A stretch of 43,485 bases of DNA from CAZTHL01 sp964613585 (GTDB lineage: Bacteria; Pseudomonadota; Alphaproteobacteria; DSM-16000; Inquilinaceae), in NCBI GenBank assembly GCA_964613585.1, contig CAZTHL010000027.1, forward strand, positions 1-43,485, given 5' to 3'. The notes below the pieces were generated by a model. That model searched no databases and had not been told where the DNA came from. It saw only the letters and a list, made by a program, of their open reading frames with translations. Shown piece by piece: positions 1 to 7,854 of the stretch. Numbering within the stretch: position 1 is the stretch's first letter; each line of letters begins with the position of its first letter. The position numbers were made by a program, and so were the translations under genes.

Positions 1-44
1 CTAGGTAACACCGTGAAGGGCGCCGCCGCGCCGGAGACAGCCGG

Positions 45-728
45 TCATGGCTCGTGCCGGGCAAGAATCCGGCTGGACTCGATCATCTCCTCGAAGACGC
101 GCACATTGCGAATGATGATCCTGCGGCCGGAGACGCTGATCAAACCCTTCCGCTTCCACTCCTGAAGCGTGATGTTCACCCGCGTGCGCGTCGCGTTGAC
201 CTTCACGGCGATGCGCTCCTGCGTCTCGCCAAGGTAAAGGTACGGCTCCTCGTGCAGCCGTCGCTCGGCGTTCTCGACCGTCGCCATGTAATGCGCCAGA
301 CGGGACTCAAGATTGCACAAGGAAAAATAATACAGCTTTTGAATAAGATGGCGCAGCCGGCCTCGGTTCTTAATATGCAGATTGTCACGGAAGCGCACGT
401 GCTTCATGAGCTCCAGAAGCTCGTGGAGGCTGAACAGCAGGACCTCGGAGGATTGCTGAGCCGTGCAGGTCGCAACATGCGAGGTGCGGTCGAGCAGCGC
501 GATCTCGCCGACGGACTGCCCCGGACCGACCGAGTCGAACACGATCTCCTTGCCATGACGATCGGACAAGGACAGATCAAGCAGGCCCGAGCTAACAAGC
601 GCGAAGCTGCTCGCCCGCTCCCCTTGCAGGAAGAGGATCTCGCCCGCCACCAGCGTCTTCCGCCGGCTCCGGCTCAGCACCCCCGCCAGGGACCTTCGCG
701 GCAGGCCCGAGAACAATGGGCTCGGCAT
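45..728 (-). CDS. Crp/Fnr family transcriptional regulator
   Basis: A cytoplasmic DNA-binding regulator of about 227 residues. The N-terminal half is a cyclic-nucleotide-binding-type beta roll (GEILFLQGE, then GPGQSVGEIALLDRTSH, a phosphate-binding-cassette-like stretch). A dimerisation helix rich in basic and aromatic residues follows, and a C-terminal winged helix-turn-helix (ETQERIAVKVNATRTRVNITL) with a recognition helix and wing (GLISVSGRRIII). There is no FNR-type cysteine cluster, so it probably does not bind an Fe-S cluster. I chose the ATG at 728; an in-frame TTG at 782 would add 18 residues without a convincing ribosome site. The ligand and regulon are unknown. Operator-like palindromes lie upstream at 827-952. 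Confidence 0.9.
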   Translation of the reverse strand: MPSPLFSGLPRRSLAGVLSRSRRKTLVAGEILFLQGERASSFALVSSGLLDLSLSDRHGKEIVFDSVGPGQSVGEIALLDRTSHVATCTAQQSSEVLLFSLHELLELMKHVRFRDNLHIKNRGRLRHLIQKLYYFSLCNLESRLAHYMATVENAERRLHEEPYLYLGETQERIAVKVNATRTRVNITLQEWKRKGLISVSGRRIIIRNVRVFEEMIESSRILARHEP

Positions 729-823
729 GGGGCGGCAACGCTCCAGCTCGGCCGCACCGGCCCCTCCGCAAGACGGGTCCAACCGAACGAGCGATCGGTC
801 GCCCTACCGCCGATGCATCGCAT

Positions 824-841
824 ATTATGTCGAGCCGACAT
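824..841 (-). promoter_or_regulatory. Putative promoter/operator of the Crp/Fnr gene
   Basis: On the minus strand a CATAAT hexamer (near-consensus -10) overlaps a perfect 6-bp inverted repeat, ATGTCG-agc-CGACAT at 827-841. It lies about 100 bp upstream of the ATG at 728. No good -35 hexamer is visible. An operator within the promoter is an inference. Confidence 0.3.
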
Positions 842-923
842 GTCATTGGCGTCATCCGAGCACAATCACCCCATCGACGAAGGCGACGCGATAACATTCC
901 GTTTCAAGGGAACCGATGCGCTG

Positions 924-952
924 GCGCAACATTTTGCGCACATTTTGTGCAA
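924..952. promoter_or_regulatory. Operator-like cluster of GCGCAA/TTGCGC half sites
   Basis: GCGCAA at 924-929 and TTGCGC at 934-939 form a perfect inverted repeat with a 4-bp centre. TTGCGCA at 934-940 pairs with TGTGCAA at 946-952 with one mismatch. The same stretch reads as an 11-bp direct repeat, CATTTTG(C/T)GCA, at 930-940 and 941-951. The 11-bp period places the half sites on one face of the helix. It lies between the Crp/Fnr gene and the DUF2905 gene and could serve the former. Confidence 0.35.
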
Positions 953-968
953 TCACCGACGCCAGCCG

Positions 969-1184
969 TCAGGAATGCCAGCGGCCGAGGAGCCGGAGCC
1001 GCAGGCTGATCGCGGCGCTGGCCAAGCGCGAGGCGGTGATGGGAATGCGGACGTGGATGATCCTGCGCTCGAGCATATCGGCGGCGGGTAGCGCTTCGAG
1101 GCCGAGCGTGGCGAGCCGGAGCCACGGCAGGCCGATCAGCACCATCACGATCGCGGCGACGACAAGCGTCCGGCCCGTGCCCAT
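969..1184 (-). CDS. DUF2905 family small membrane protein
   Basis: A 71-residue inner-membrane protein matching the DUF2905 pattern: an N-terminal hydrophobic helix (LVVAAIVMVLIGLPW), a short loop with LGLEALPAADMLERR in place of the usual LGRLPGD-I-IER, then IHVRIPITASRLASAAISL as second helix. The second helix is less hydrophobic and more arginine-rich at its end than I would expect, so the protein may be slightly degenerate. It lies between the protease gene and the regulator, all on the minus strand, but the spacing does not prove an operon. Function of the family is unknown. No strong ribosome-binding site is seen. Confidence 0.6.
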   Translation of the reverse strand: MGTGRTLVVAAIVMVLIGLPWLRLATLGLEALPAADMLERRIIHVRIPITASRLASAAISLRLRLLGRWHS

Positions 1185-1240
1185 CGGCTACGGTTCTGCG
1201 CGCTGCGACCCCCCGGCAGGCATTCTCCGGGGCCCGGCGC

Positions 1241-2194
1241 TCAGTACCAAACGCCTGACCAGCGCCAGCGCGGCGCCGCCCTCACCGGCCAGGTGCCGGC
1301 CGGTACCGGCTCGCGCTCGCCGGCGCGAGGCGGCAGCGCAGGCGGCCAGGCGGTGGCACCGAGATCACGCAGCCGCTGGATCCGGCGCCGGGTCGGCGGG
1401 TGGCTGCGCAGGACCGATGGGGCCGGAACCCGGCGCCCCGGCATGATCAGGGTCTCGAGGATGCGGCCTTGCACCCGCTCCATCGTCATCAGCGCCGCGG
1501 CCAAGCCATCGGGATCGCCCAGAAGCCGGGCCCCCTCGAGATCGGCGTCGTATTCCCGGGCCCGCGACAAGGCGAGCTGCAGCAGGCTCATCAAGGTCGG
1601 CGCCAGCAGCAGGAGCAGGACCACCGGCCACGGCACGACCACCGCACCCATGGCCACGGCAGGCAGGTTCAGCAGCAGCAGGAACAGGCCGAGATAGGTG
1701 AGCAGCGTGGTCACCCGGCTCATGGTGTCGGCCAGGTTCATGATCCACAGATCGTTGTTGACGATGTGGGCGGTCTCGTGCGCCAGCACGCCGCCCAGCT
1801 CGAGCAGGCTCATGTGCCGCAGCAGCCCGTCGCTGAGCGCGATCGCCGCGTGGTCGCGGCGGCCGAGCGTGAAGGCGTTCAGCATCGCGCTGGGCAGATA
1901 GTAGAGCCGGGGCACCGTAGCCAGGCCCGCACGGCGGGCAACCTCGTCGAGCACCTCGTGGACCTCGGGCAGCTCGGCACGGCGGAGCGGCCGGGCACGG
2001 TAGAGCGACAGCACCGCCGCGGGTGGCATGGACGGCGAGAAGGCGATCAGCAGAGCCACCCCGCCGAGGGTCCACAGCACGCCCTGCCCGCCCCACAGGA
2101 TCCAGGCGATGACGCCGGCGATCAGGCCCATGCCGGCGATCAGCACGGCCGAGTGCACAACATTGCGCAGCTTGTGCAGACGATGGCGGGACAT
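1241..2194 (-). CDS. M48 family membrane zinc metalloprotease (HtpX-like)
   Basis: A 317-residue membrane protease. Two N-terminal transmembrane helices (about residues 14-55) are followed by the catalytic HETAH motif at residues 139-143, two further hydrophobic segments (LLTYLGLFLLLLNLPAVAMG and VVPWPVVLLLLLAPTLMSLL), and the SRAREYDADLEGARL motif that supplies the third zinc ligand (Glu). The layout is that of HtpX-type proteases, which degrade damaged or misfolded inner-membrane proteins. I chose the ATG at 2194 (MSRHRLHKL); an upstream extension to 2443 is arginine-rich and unlike protein. It may not be the only HtpX in the genome, so I give no symbol. Confidence 0.88.
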   Translation of the reverse strand: MSRHRLHKLRNVVHSAVLIAGMGLIAGVIAWILWGGQGVLWTLGGVALLIAFSPSMPPAAVLSLYRARPLRRAELPEVHEVLDEVARRAGLATVPRLYYLPSAMLNAFTLGRRDHAAIALSDGLLRHMSLLELGGVLAHETAHIVNNDLWIMNLADTMSRVTTLLTYLGLFLLLLNLPAVAMGAVVVPWPVVLLLLLAPTLMSLLQLALSRAREYDADLEGARLLGDPDGLAAALMTMERVQGRILETLIMPGRRVPAPSVLRSHPPTRRRIQRLRDLGATAWPPALPPRAGEREPVPAGTWPVRAAPRWRWSGVWY

Positions 2195-2566
2195 CTCGGC
2201 TCGAAGGGTAAGGCTTGGTGTGGACGCGACGGCTGTGGCGCAGCCACACGTCTGGCCATCCGCAAACGGCGTGGAGAACCGGCGCGCGCCTTGCCCGGTT
2301 CCGTCAAACGGCGCTGGCTCGGCTCGGCCGCCGGACCCGGGCCCAATCGACCGACGCCACCGACGGGATGCTCTCGCCGACCAGGTGGCCTGGGGTGACG
2401 CGCCGCCGGCTCGTATCCTGAATGATGCCGGCCACCCGATCATGTCCGTCCTTGGGGAGCGGCGGCGCGCCCGGGGGGCGCGGGGTCGGCGAGCACGCCC
2501 GATCGCCGACGGACAGGGGTCCGTCCGCCGGCGGAGGGTACGCGCCGGGGCAAGGCCGGCGCAGAT
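2195..2566. other. Intergenic region, no gene found
   Basis: This 372-bp gap separates the rhodopsin 3' end from the protease 5' end. It holds a perfect 7-bp hairpin, GACGGAC-aggg-GTCCGTC, at 2508-2525, about 40 bp past the rhodopsin stop. It has no T-run, so it is only a weak terminator candidate. The reading frames here look like shadows. Confidence 0.5.
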
Positions 2567-3364
2567 CTACTGCGCGGCCTCGCGCCGCTGGGCCCAGGTC
2601 CCCTCGGTATCGCTCGTGGTGTAGCCGCTCTCCTCCCGCGACTTGGCGTAGGCGATGGCGGCGATGAGCAGCCCGAACACCGCCTTGGCGACGACGTCGG
2701 CGAGAGAGTAGCCGACCTGCGTGGCCGCCTCGGCGGTCGCGCCGGTCAGGCCCAGCATCGGGAACAGGAAGACGATCGGGTAGAACAGCCAGGCGCCGAC
2801 GGTGAGCCAGCGTGCCGCGCTGACCAGGCCGCGCGCCGCCTCGGGCTGCCGGCCGATGGCGTCGGTCAGACCGGCCACCAGGGTGTAGACGATGTAGAGG
2901 AACGGGATCATCGACAGCACCCAGAAGGTCCAGCGGGTGGCGTCGTTGGTCGAGATCTCACCCGGATAGCCGAGCACGATCATGAGCGCCGCGGCGGCGC
3001 CGAGCCGGATCATCAGCGAGCGGCTCTCAGCCTGTGCCAGCCGCATGACCAGGATCAGCTCGATCAGCAGCAGCGGCACCGTCAGCAGCCAGTCGACATA
3101 GCGGTAGGCGTCGTTGAACGGCACCGCCGTGGCCACCAGCCCCGCCTCGGTGATCTGATAGGCGTCTTGCCAGCTCTCGTAGATCCGGACGTAGTGGTAG
3201 AGCGCGATGAAGGTGACCAAACCGGACAGCAGCAGGGCCATCCGGTAGGCCGGCGCCACGTGCTGGCGCATGAAAAAGAAGAAGATGGTGGATGCCGCGA
3301 ACGTCGCGATGGTGAATGAGAAGGCGTTCGCGATCAGATTGAAGGTGCCGATGTCGAGCGGCAT
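2567..3364 (-). CDS. Microbial rhodopsin, outward proton-pump type
   Basis: A 265-residue seven-helix retinal protein. Helix C reads RYVDWLLTVPLLLIE, giving Asp91, Thr95 and Glu102 at the positions of the proteorhodopsin acceptor, Thr and donor (DTE motif of proton pumps). Leu99 sits at the spectral-tuning site (position 105 in proteorhodopsin), predicting green absorption. His57 (FIALYHYV) matches the conserved histidine that modulates the acceptor pKa. Lys227 in helix G (ADVVAKAVFG) is the retinal Schiff-base lysine. The helix D-E stretch GYPGEI resembles the xanthorhodopsin-like branch more than marine proteorhodopsins. The start is well fixed: AAGGAGG lies 6 bp before ATG 3364. No retinal-forming oxygenase (blh) or carotenoid gene lies in the window. 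Expected role: light-driven proton export across the inner membrane. Confidence 0.95.
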   Translation of the reverse strand: MPLDIGTFNLIANAFSFTIATFAASTIFFFFMRQHVAPAYRMALLLSGLVTFIALYHYVRIYESWQDAYQITEAGLVATAVPFNDAYRYVDWLLTVPLLLIELILVMRLAQAESRSLMIRLGAAAALMIVLGYPGEISTNDATRWTFWVLSMIPFLYIVYTLVAGLTDAIGRQPEAARGLVSAARWLTVGAWLFYPIVFLFPMLGLTGATAEAATQVGYSLADVVAKAVFGLLIAAIAYAKSREESGYTTSDTEGTWAQRREAAQ

Positions 3365-3622
3365 GGAGCCTCCTTGCGGTATCGACATGAGGCCCCTGAA
3401 GTAGGCTGCGCTCGCCGCGGGCCCGCCCGCCCCGCTGCGACACACGGGAGCGATGCGGCATCGGGCGCGGTGACCGGCCATCACGCGCCTCGGCTCAAGG
3501 TCGGTCGCCGGCTCACCCGACCTGCCGTGACCAGATTGGGTCCAAACCGGGCGAACCCGCCCTTCAGGAGTGGGCCCGCCGGTTGGAGAAGGCGTGTTTG
3601 GCGCGATGGCAGGCCGCGACGG

Positions 3623-3931
3623 CTACCGGCGCCGCTCGGCGTAGCGCTCGGCCTCCTGGCGCGCCAGGTCGATCAGGACGCCGATGTTGCAGCCGCGGGC
3701 CTGGTGCAGCAGGATGATGTTGTTCTGGATGGCCACGAACATGGTGGCGAGGCCAGGGTCGGCCTCGTGCAGGTTGGCGCCGCGCTGGCGCAGGCCGTCA
3801 TAGACCTCCTGGAAGCTTTGCTCCAGGAACTCGCAATCGTTCTCGCTGTAGGCGCTGCCGGCGTCCTGGGCGGCCGCGCTGCCGGCGGCCAGGACCAGTG
3901 CCAGCAGGAGGACGGGAAGGGTCAGTCTCAT
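3623..3931 (-). CDS. Small secreted hypothetical protein
   Basis: A 102-residue protein with a clear Sec signal peptide (MRLTLPVLLLALVLAAGSAAAQ, cleavage probably after AQ or AA near residue 21-22). The mature part is about 80 residues, mostly helical by appearance, with two cysteines (Cys33 and Cys81) that could form one disulfide. It ends in a charged helix (RQEAERYAERRR). I do not recognise the family. It is followed by the rhodopsin gene on the same strand but separated by about 260 bp. A GGGAGA-like ribosome site precedes ATG 3931. Confidence 0.7.
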   Translation of the reverse strand: MRLTLPVLLLALVLAAGSAAAQDAGSAYSENDCEFLEQSFQEVYDGLRQRGANLHEADPGLATMFVAIQNNIILLHQARGCNIGVLIDLARQEAERYAERRR

Positions 3932-4199
3932 GGGCGTGTCTCCCGGAAGGGTGCTCGAGGAAGGCGGCGGCGGGCGCCCGCGGCGTGGACGCGCCGGCTG
4001 AGCCACCGTGGACAGTACCCGTTGTGCACGGTTTGCCGGAGCCGGCTCAAGGTGGAAGGTGATACGCCCGTGCCGCCTTGCCGGCTCCCGGCCGGCGCCC
4101 GGCACCCTCGTCCGGGCCATCAAGCCGAGGCCCGGCGGGCACCGCGCCGTCGCCATCCCCGTCGCGCCATGGTCCCGAAGCCTCGCGAAGGAGACCGCC

Positions 4200-4412
4200 A
4201 TGCCGCTGTCGCGCGAGCTGCAGATCCCCCGCCCGCCGCCCGAGGAGCCGCCTCTGCCGCCGCCGGAGCCGCCCGTCGAGCCGCCTCGGGAGGCCCCGCC
4301 CGACGTGCCGGTCGAGGAGCCGCCGGTCGGCCCGCCCGGGATGCCCGACCTGCCGGACGAGGACGACGAGGACGTGCCCGAGGAGGATCCGCCGCGCCCG
4401 CCCTTGCATTGA
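4200..4412 (+). CDS. Proline-rich acidic small protein
   Basis: A 70-residue protein of very unusual composition: 28 prolines (40%) and 19 Asp/Glu, against only four arginines and no lysine or cysteine. It has PP-x pairs throughout (PPEEPPLPPPEPPVEPP) and an acidic C-terminal block (LPDEDDEDVPEEDPP). There is no signal peptide or membrane segment. Translation looks real because AAGGAG stands about 7 bp before ATG 4200. It is probably extended and disordered. Proline runs of this kind would stall ribosomes without EF-P. I do not recognise the family. GC-rich DNA can produce such frames by chance, so confidence is moderate. Confidence 0.5.
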   Translation: MPLSRELQIPRPPPEEPPLPPPEPPVEPPREAPPDVPVEEPPVGPPGMPDLPDEDDEDVPEEDPPRPPLH

Positions 4413-4963
4413 GGCCGGCCGTCCCTTCGACCAGGGGTGATGGCGGCAAGACTTCGCGGCGAAGGGTTGCGCTTTGGGCGGAGGCCTTGAGCGGCGGAGC
4501 CGGGAATCGCACCGACGATCCAGCCCCGTGAGCGGTTTCCGGCAACCTTCAATCGGACCGGCGTCCGTCGGAACCCCGGAAGGCCCTGCGCCTCGAGAAG
4601 GAAGCCCGCGCCTCGAGAAGGAAGCCCGCGCCTCGAGAAGGAAGACAATGTCGGAAACACGCGGATCGTGGCCTTGGCCATTCATGGCATCACAGGCAGC
4701 GGCCGATTGACGAGAACGGCGTGCAAGTGTTCATCAGCGCTCAGGCGACTGGCCGCGCGCATGAGGCCAGCCTTGCCCCGAGGGGCGATGCCGCGGACCG
4801 GCGAAGGACGCGGCGGGCGCAAAAGGGTCGCGGACCGCCGCCAAATCCGCTAGGACAAGAGCCCATCACCCCGGCCGGGCGGTCGCCCGGCCCCGGGTCC
4901 TCGCCGGGTCCCGCGCGGCCCGCTCCGGCATCTCCCCGGCATCTTCCTTCAAGGCAGGCGGCC
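4413..4963. other. Intergenic region with 20-bp tandem repeat, no gene found
   Basis: The 551-bp gap between the proline-rich protein and the cytochrome gene holds the tandem repeat at 4589-4643. It also holds a GAGCGGTTTCCGG-like motif at about 4530, related to the AGCGGTTCC element seen elsewhere in the window. Frames here are arginine- and proline-rich and do not look like protein. Confidence 0.5.
4589..4643. repeat. 20-bp tandem repeat, about 2.7 copies
   Basis: The unit CCTCGAGAAGGAAGCCCGCG occurs at 4591-4610 and 4611-4630 without mismatch, and again from 4631 for 14 bp. It is non-coding as far as can be seen. The unit contains AAGGAAG but no start codon follows at a useful distance with a good frame. 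Confidence 0.9.
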
Positions 4964-5446
4964 ATGACGCACCCACGAACGCTCCTTCTCCCGGCCCTGC
5001 TGGCGCCGGTCCTGCTCGTTGCCGCGGGCGGTGCCGGAGCGCTCGAGGTGCCGCCGCCGGCCGAGGATCCGGTCGCCGCGGTGGACGAGCGGCAGTCGCG
5101 GATGAGCGACCTCGGCGACGCCGCCAAGGCGATCGGCGGCTGGGTGCGCGGCGAGGGCCCGACCCTCGAGGATGTCCGGGCGGAGGCCGGGACGATCGAC
5201 GAGATCTCCACCGGCATGGTCGCGCTGTTCCCGCCGGAGACCGCGGTCGGCGTGTCCGACAGCGATGCCCTGCCGGTCATCTGGGAGGAGTGGGACCGCT
5301 TCGCGGAGAGCATCCGGGCCCTGCAGGACACCACCGGCCCGTTGATCGAGGCGGCCGACGGGGGCGATCGCGCCGCCATCGCCCAGGCGTTCCGCCAGAC
5401 CGGGCAGGCATGCGGTGCCTGCCACGACGACTTCCGGGCGGAATGA
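4964..5446 (+). CDS. Cytochrome c556 / c'-type protein
   Basis: A 160-residue periplasmic cytochrome. It has a signal peptide (residues 1-26, TLLLPALLAPVLLVAAGGAGA), a helical bundle with RQSRMSDLG near residues 43-51 (the usual position of the Met axial ligand in c556), and a single haem site CGACH at 150-154 close to the C-terminus, as in all cytochromes c' and c556. The start ATG 4964 has AAGG about 10 bp upstream. The dihaem cytochrome gene follows 31 bp downstream on the same strand, so the two are probably co-transcribed and exchange electrons. The specific redox partner enzyme is not in the window. Confidence 0.9.
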   Translation: MTHPRTLLLPALLAPVLLVAAGGAGALEVPPPAEDPVAAVDERQSRMSDLGDAAKAIGGWVRGEGPTLEDVRAEAGTIDEISTGMVALFPPETAVGVSDSDALPVIWEEWDRFAESIRALQDTTGPLIEAADGGDRAAIAQAFRQTGQACGACHDDFRAE

Positions 5447-5477
5447 CGCCGCCCCCGGCCGCCCCGAGGTCTTGAGC

Positions 5478-6368
5478 ATGCGGTCCGCGCCGGCGCTGGC
5501 CGCCGCGCTGCTGCTGATCGCCGTCCGGGCGGCCGAGGCGGCCGATCCGGCTTCCGACGACCCGGTCGAGCGGGGCGAGTACCTGTACCACGCCGGCGGC
5601 TGCGGCAGCTGCCACACCGCCGAGGACGGCCCGCCGCTCGGCGGCGGCGTGGCGCTGGAAACCGAATACGGCACCTTCCACGCCCCGAACATCTCGCCGA
5701 ACGAGACCCACGGCATCGGCGGCTGGACCGGGGAGCAGTTCGTCCGCGCCTTCCGCGAGGGCGTGTCCCCGGAGGGACTGCCTTACTACCCGTCGTTCCC
5801 GTATCCGGCCTACACCGGCATGACCGAGGCCGACCTGCTCGACCTCAAGGCCTTTCTGGACGCCCAGCCGCCCGTCGATCACCAGCCGCCGCCGCATGCC
5901 CTCGACTGGCCCTACGGCTGGCGCTTCCTGATGAGGGGGTGGAACCTGCTGTTCCTCGAGGAGGGACCGTTCGAGGCGGATCCGGGTCTGTCGGAAGCCG
6001 AACAGCGCGGCGCCTATCTGGTCAACGCCCTCGGCCATTGCGGGCAATGCCACACGCCGCGCAACTGGGCCGGCGCCACCCGGGACGACGATCTGTACCT
6101 GGCCGGCACCAAGGACGGGCCCGAGGGCAAGGTCATGCCGAACATCACGCCCGACGAGGAGACCGGCATCGGCACCTGGTCGGTGGAGGACACCGCCTTC
6201 CTTCTGGAGGTCGGCATGACCCCGACCGGCGACTTCGTCGGCGGGCTGATGGGCGAGGTGGTGGACAACACGCGCCGCCTGACCGCCGCCGACCGGGAGG
6301 CGATCGGCCGCTACCTGAGGACCGTGCCGCCGATCGAGCACGCCGTCACCGGCGACAGCGGCTCCTGA
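5478..6368 (+). CDS. Dihaem cytochrome c (dehydrogenase-subunit-like)
   Basis: A 296-residue periplasmic protein with a signal peptide (residues 1-22) and two class I haem c domains. The haem sites are CGSCH at 42-46 and CGQCH at 188-192. Each domain has a candidate Met or similar sixth ligand region (NISPNETHGIGGWTGEQF and MPNITPDEETGIGTW, a motif typical of the cytochrome subunits of alcohol, gluconate and aldehyde dehydrogenases). Those subunits normally carry three haem domains and a C-terminal anchor; here there are two and no anchor. It lies directly after the c556 gene and is probably in the same transcript. Likely role: electron carrier between a periplasmic dehydrogenase and the respiratory chain. 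Confidence 0.9.
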   Translation: MRSAPALAAALLLIAVRAAEAADPASDDPVERGEYLYHAGGCGSCHTAEDGPPLGGGVALETEYGTFHAPNISPNETHGIGGWTGEQFVRAFREGVSPEGLPYYPSFPYPAYTGMTEADLLDLKAFLDAQPPVDHQPPPHALDWPYGWRFLMRGWNLLFLEEGPFEADPGLSEAEQRGAYLVNALGHCGQCHTPRNWAGATRDDDLYLAGTKDGPEGKVMPNITPDEETGIGTWSVEDTAFLLEVGMTPTGDFVGGLMGEVVDNTRRLTAADREAIGRYLRTVPPIEHAVTGDSGS

Positions 6369-6740
6369 CGCCGTCTCGGGGCGGTGGACGCCCGCCCGCC
6401 ACCCCCGAGGCTCGGGCACGAACCCGCCCCACCTTGGCGACTTTCCTGAAGCAACAGAAGGTCGTCACCGCGAGCACAGCGAAACAAGCCAGGCCGGTTT
6501 CCCGCCGCGGCAGACCAAAACCCGGATCGCCACGCTCCGCTCGCGAGAACAGCTTTTTGCGACGCATGTCGTTCGTCGGGGTGAGCCTGATCACGCCATC
6601 CCGGCAGGCTTCGGGCCGGGTCACGCCAAGGGCCACGGATGGCGTCGCCGCGCGTGCCCTGACCTGTGTCCCCTTGCCTGAGGAAGCGCCCGTCTGCGGA
6701 AGCGGCATCCCCGGGCCGGACAAAATCTCCGTGGGAGGCG
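6369..6740. other. Intergenic region between convergent genes, no clear gene
   Basis: This 372-bp gap lies between the dihaem cytochrome (plus) and purU (minus). A minus-strand frame from about 6567 to 6346 (MRRKKLFSRAERGD..., with a hydrophobic stretch ACFAVLAVTTFCCF) is open but overlaps the cytochrome stop and has no ribosome site. I do not call it a gene. Confidence 0.45.
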
Positions 6741-7613
6741 CTACCGGAACACCACGGTCTTGTGACCGTTGAGCAGCACCCGACGCTCGACATGGAATCG
6801 CACGGCGCGGGCCAGCACCACGCTCTCCACATCGCGACCGGCGGCGACGAAGTCGTCCACCGTGTCGGCATGGTCGACGCGCAGGGTCTCCTGCTCGATG
6901 ATCGGACCTTCGTCGAGCTCGACCGTCACGTAATGGGCGGTGGCGCCGATCAGCTTGACGCCGCGGGCATAGGCCTGGTGATACGGCTTGGCGCCCTTGA
7001 AGCTGGGCAGGAACGAGTGGTGGATGTTGATGATCCGCCCGGACATGGCGCCGCAGAGCACCGGCGACAGGATCTGCATGTAGCGGGCCAGGACGACGAG
7101 CTCGACGCGCTCCTCCTCGACGATCTCCAGCACCTTGCGCTCCTGGCTTTCCTTGGTGTCCCGGGTCACCGGCAGATAGTGGAACGGGATATTGTAGGAC
7201 GCGCAGAGCTGGTAGAAGTCACGATGGTTCGAGACCACCGCCTTGATCTCCATCGGCAGGGCGCCGATCCGGTACCGGTACAGGAGATCGTTCAGGCAGT
7301 GGCCCAGCCGCGAGACCATGATCAGGACGCGCGGCCGGTGGCTGGCGTCGGTGATGCTCCAGGTCATGTCGAAGCGCTCGGCCACCTCGACGAAGCCCTC
7401 GCGCAGGCTCTCCACCGTGGTGCCGTGGCCCCCGGCGAAAAAGACCCGCATGAAGAACAGGCCGGTCTCGCGATCGCCGAACTGTGCGCTGTCGGCGATG
7501 TTGCTGCTGGTGCCGGTGAGGTAGCTGGCCACCGCGAGCACGATGCCCGTGGTGTCGGGGCAGGACAGCGTCAGGATGTAGCTCTGGTCCGGCTGGGTCT
7601 CGGTGTGGGTCAT
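6741..7613 (-). CDS. purU: Formyltetrahydrofolate deformylase
   Basis: A 290-residue cytoplasmic enzyme that hydrolyses 10-formyl-tetrahydrofolate to tetrahydrofolate and formate, balancing one-carbon pools and feeding formate to purine synthesis. An N-terminal ACT domain (residues about 10-85, YILTLSCPDTTGIVLAVASYL) is followed by a formyltransferase fold. The catalytic Asn-His-Asp set is visible in INIHHSFLPSF and GATAHYVTVELDEGPI. Length matches the family (about 285). The start ATG 7613 fits the conserved N-terminus. It stands alone, divergent from the ABC permease. Confidence 0.97.
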   Translation of the reverse strand: MTHTETQPDQSYILTLSCPDTTGIVLAVASYLTGTSSNIADSAQFGDRETGLFFMRVFFAGGHGTTVESLREGFVEVAERFDMTWSITDASHRPRVLIMVSRLGHCLNDLLYRYRIGALPMEIKAVVSNHRDFYQLCASYNIPFHYLPVTRDTKESQERKVLEIVEEERVELVVLARYMQILSPVLCGAMSGRIINIHHSFLPSFKGAKPYHQAYARGVKLIGATAHYVTVELDEGPIIEQETLRVDHADTVDDFVAAGRDVESVVLARAVRFHVERRVLLNGHKTVVFR

Positions 7614-7854
7614 CGGGCTCCGTCCGGAAAAGGGGGGCCGCTGGGCGGTGTCCCGCAACGTCGGTGAGGGATAGCGGGGCCGGACGGCCGCCGCCAGCCC
7701 CTTGTTCGCGGGGTGCGGGAGCGCCGACCGGGCCCGGCCCGGCGGCGGGCGCGGCGGCCCGGACGGCGCGCGCCGCCGTTGCCGCGCCGCCACGGCCGTC
7801 CCATGTCAGCCATGCGGCGGTCCGCCCGCCTCCCCGATCCGGCACCTGCACGCC

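Noticed and set aside
2195..2443. N-terminal extension of the HtpX-like protease
   Set aside because: The added residues are arginine/proline-rich and unlike the membrane N-terminus of the family; ATG 2194 fits.
6346..6567. Minus-strand frame with one hydrophobic segment after the dihaem cytochrome
   Set aside because: It overlaps the cytochrome 3' end, has no ribosome site, and its C-terminus is arginine/proline-rich shadow sequence.
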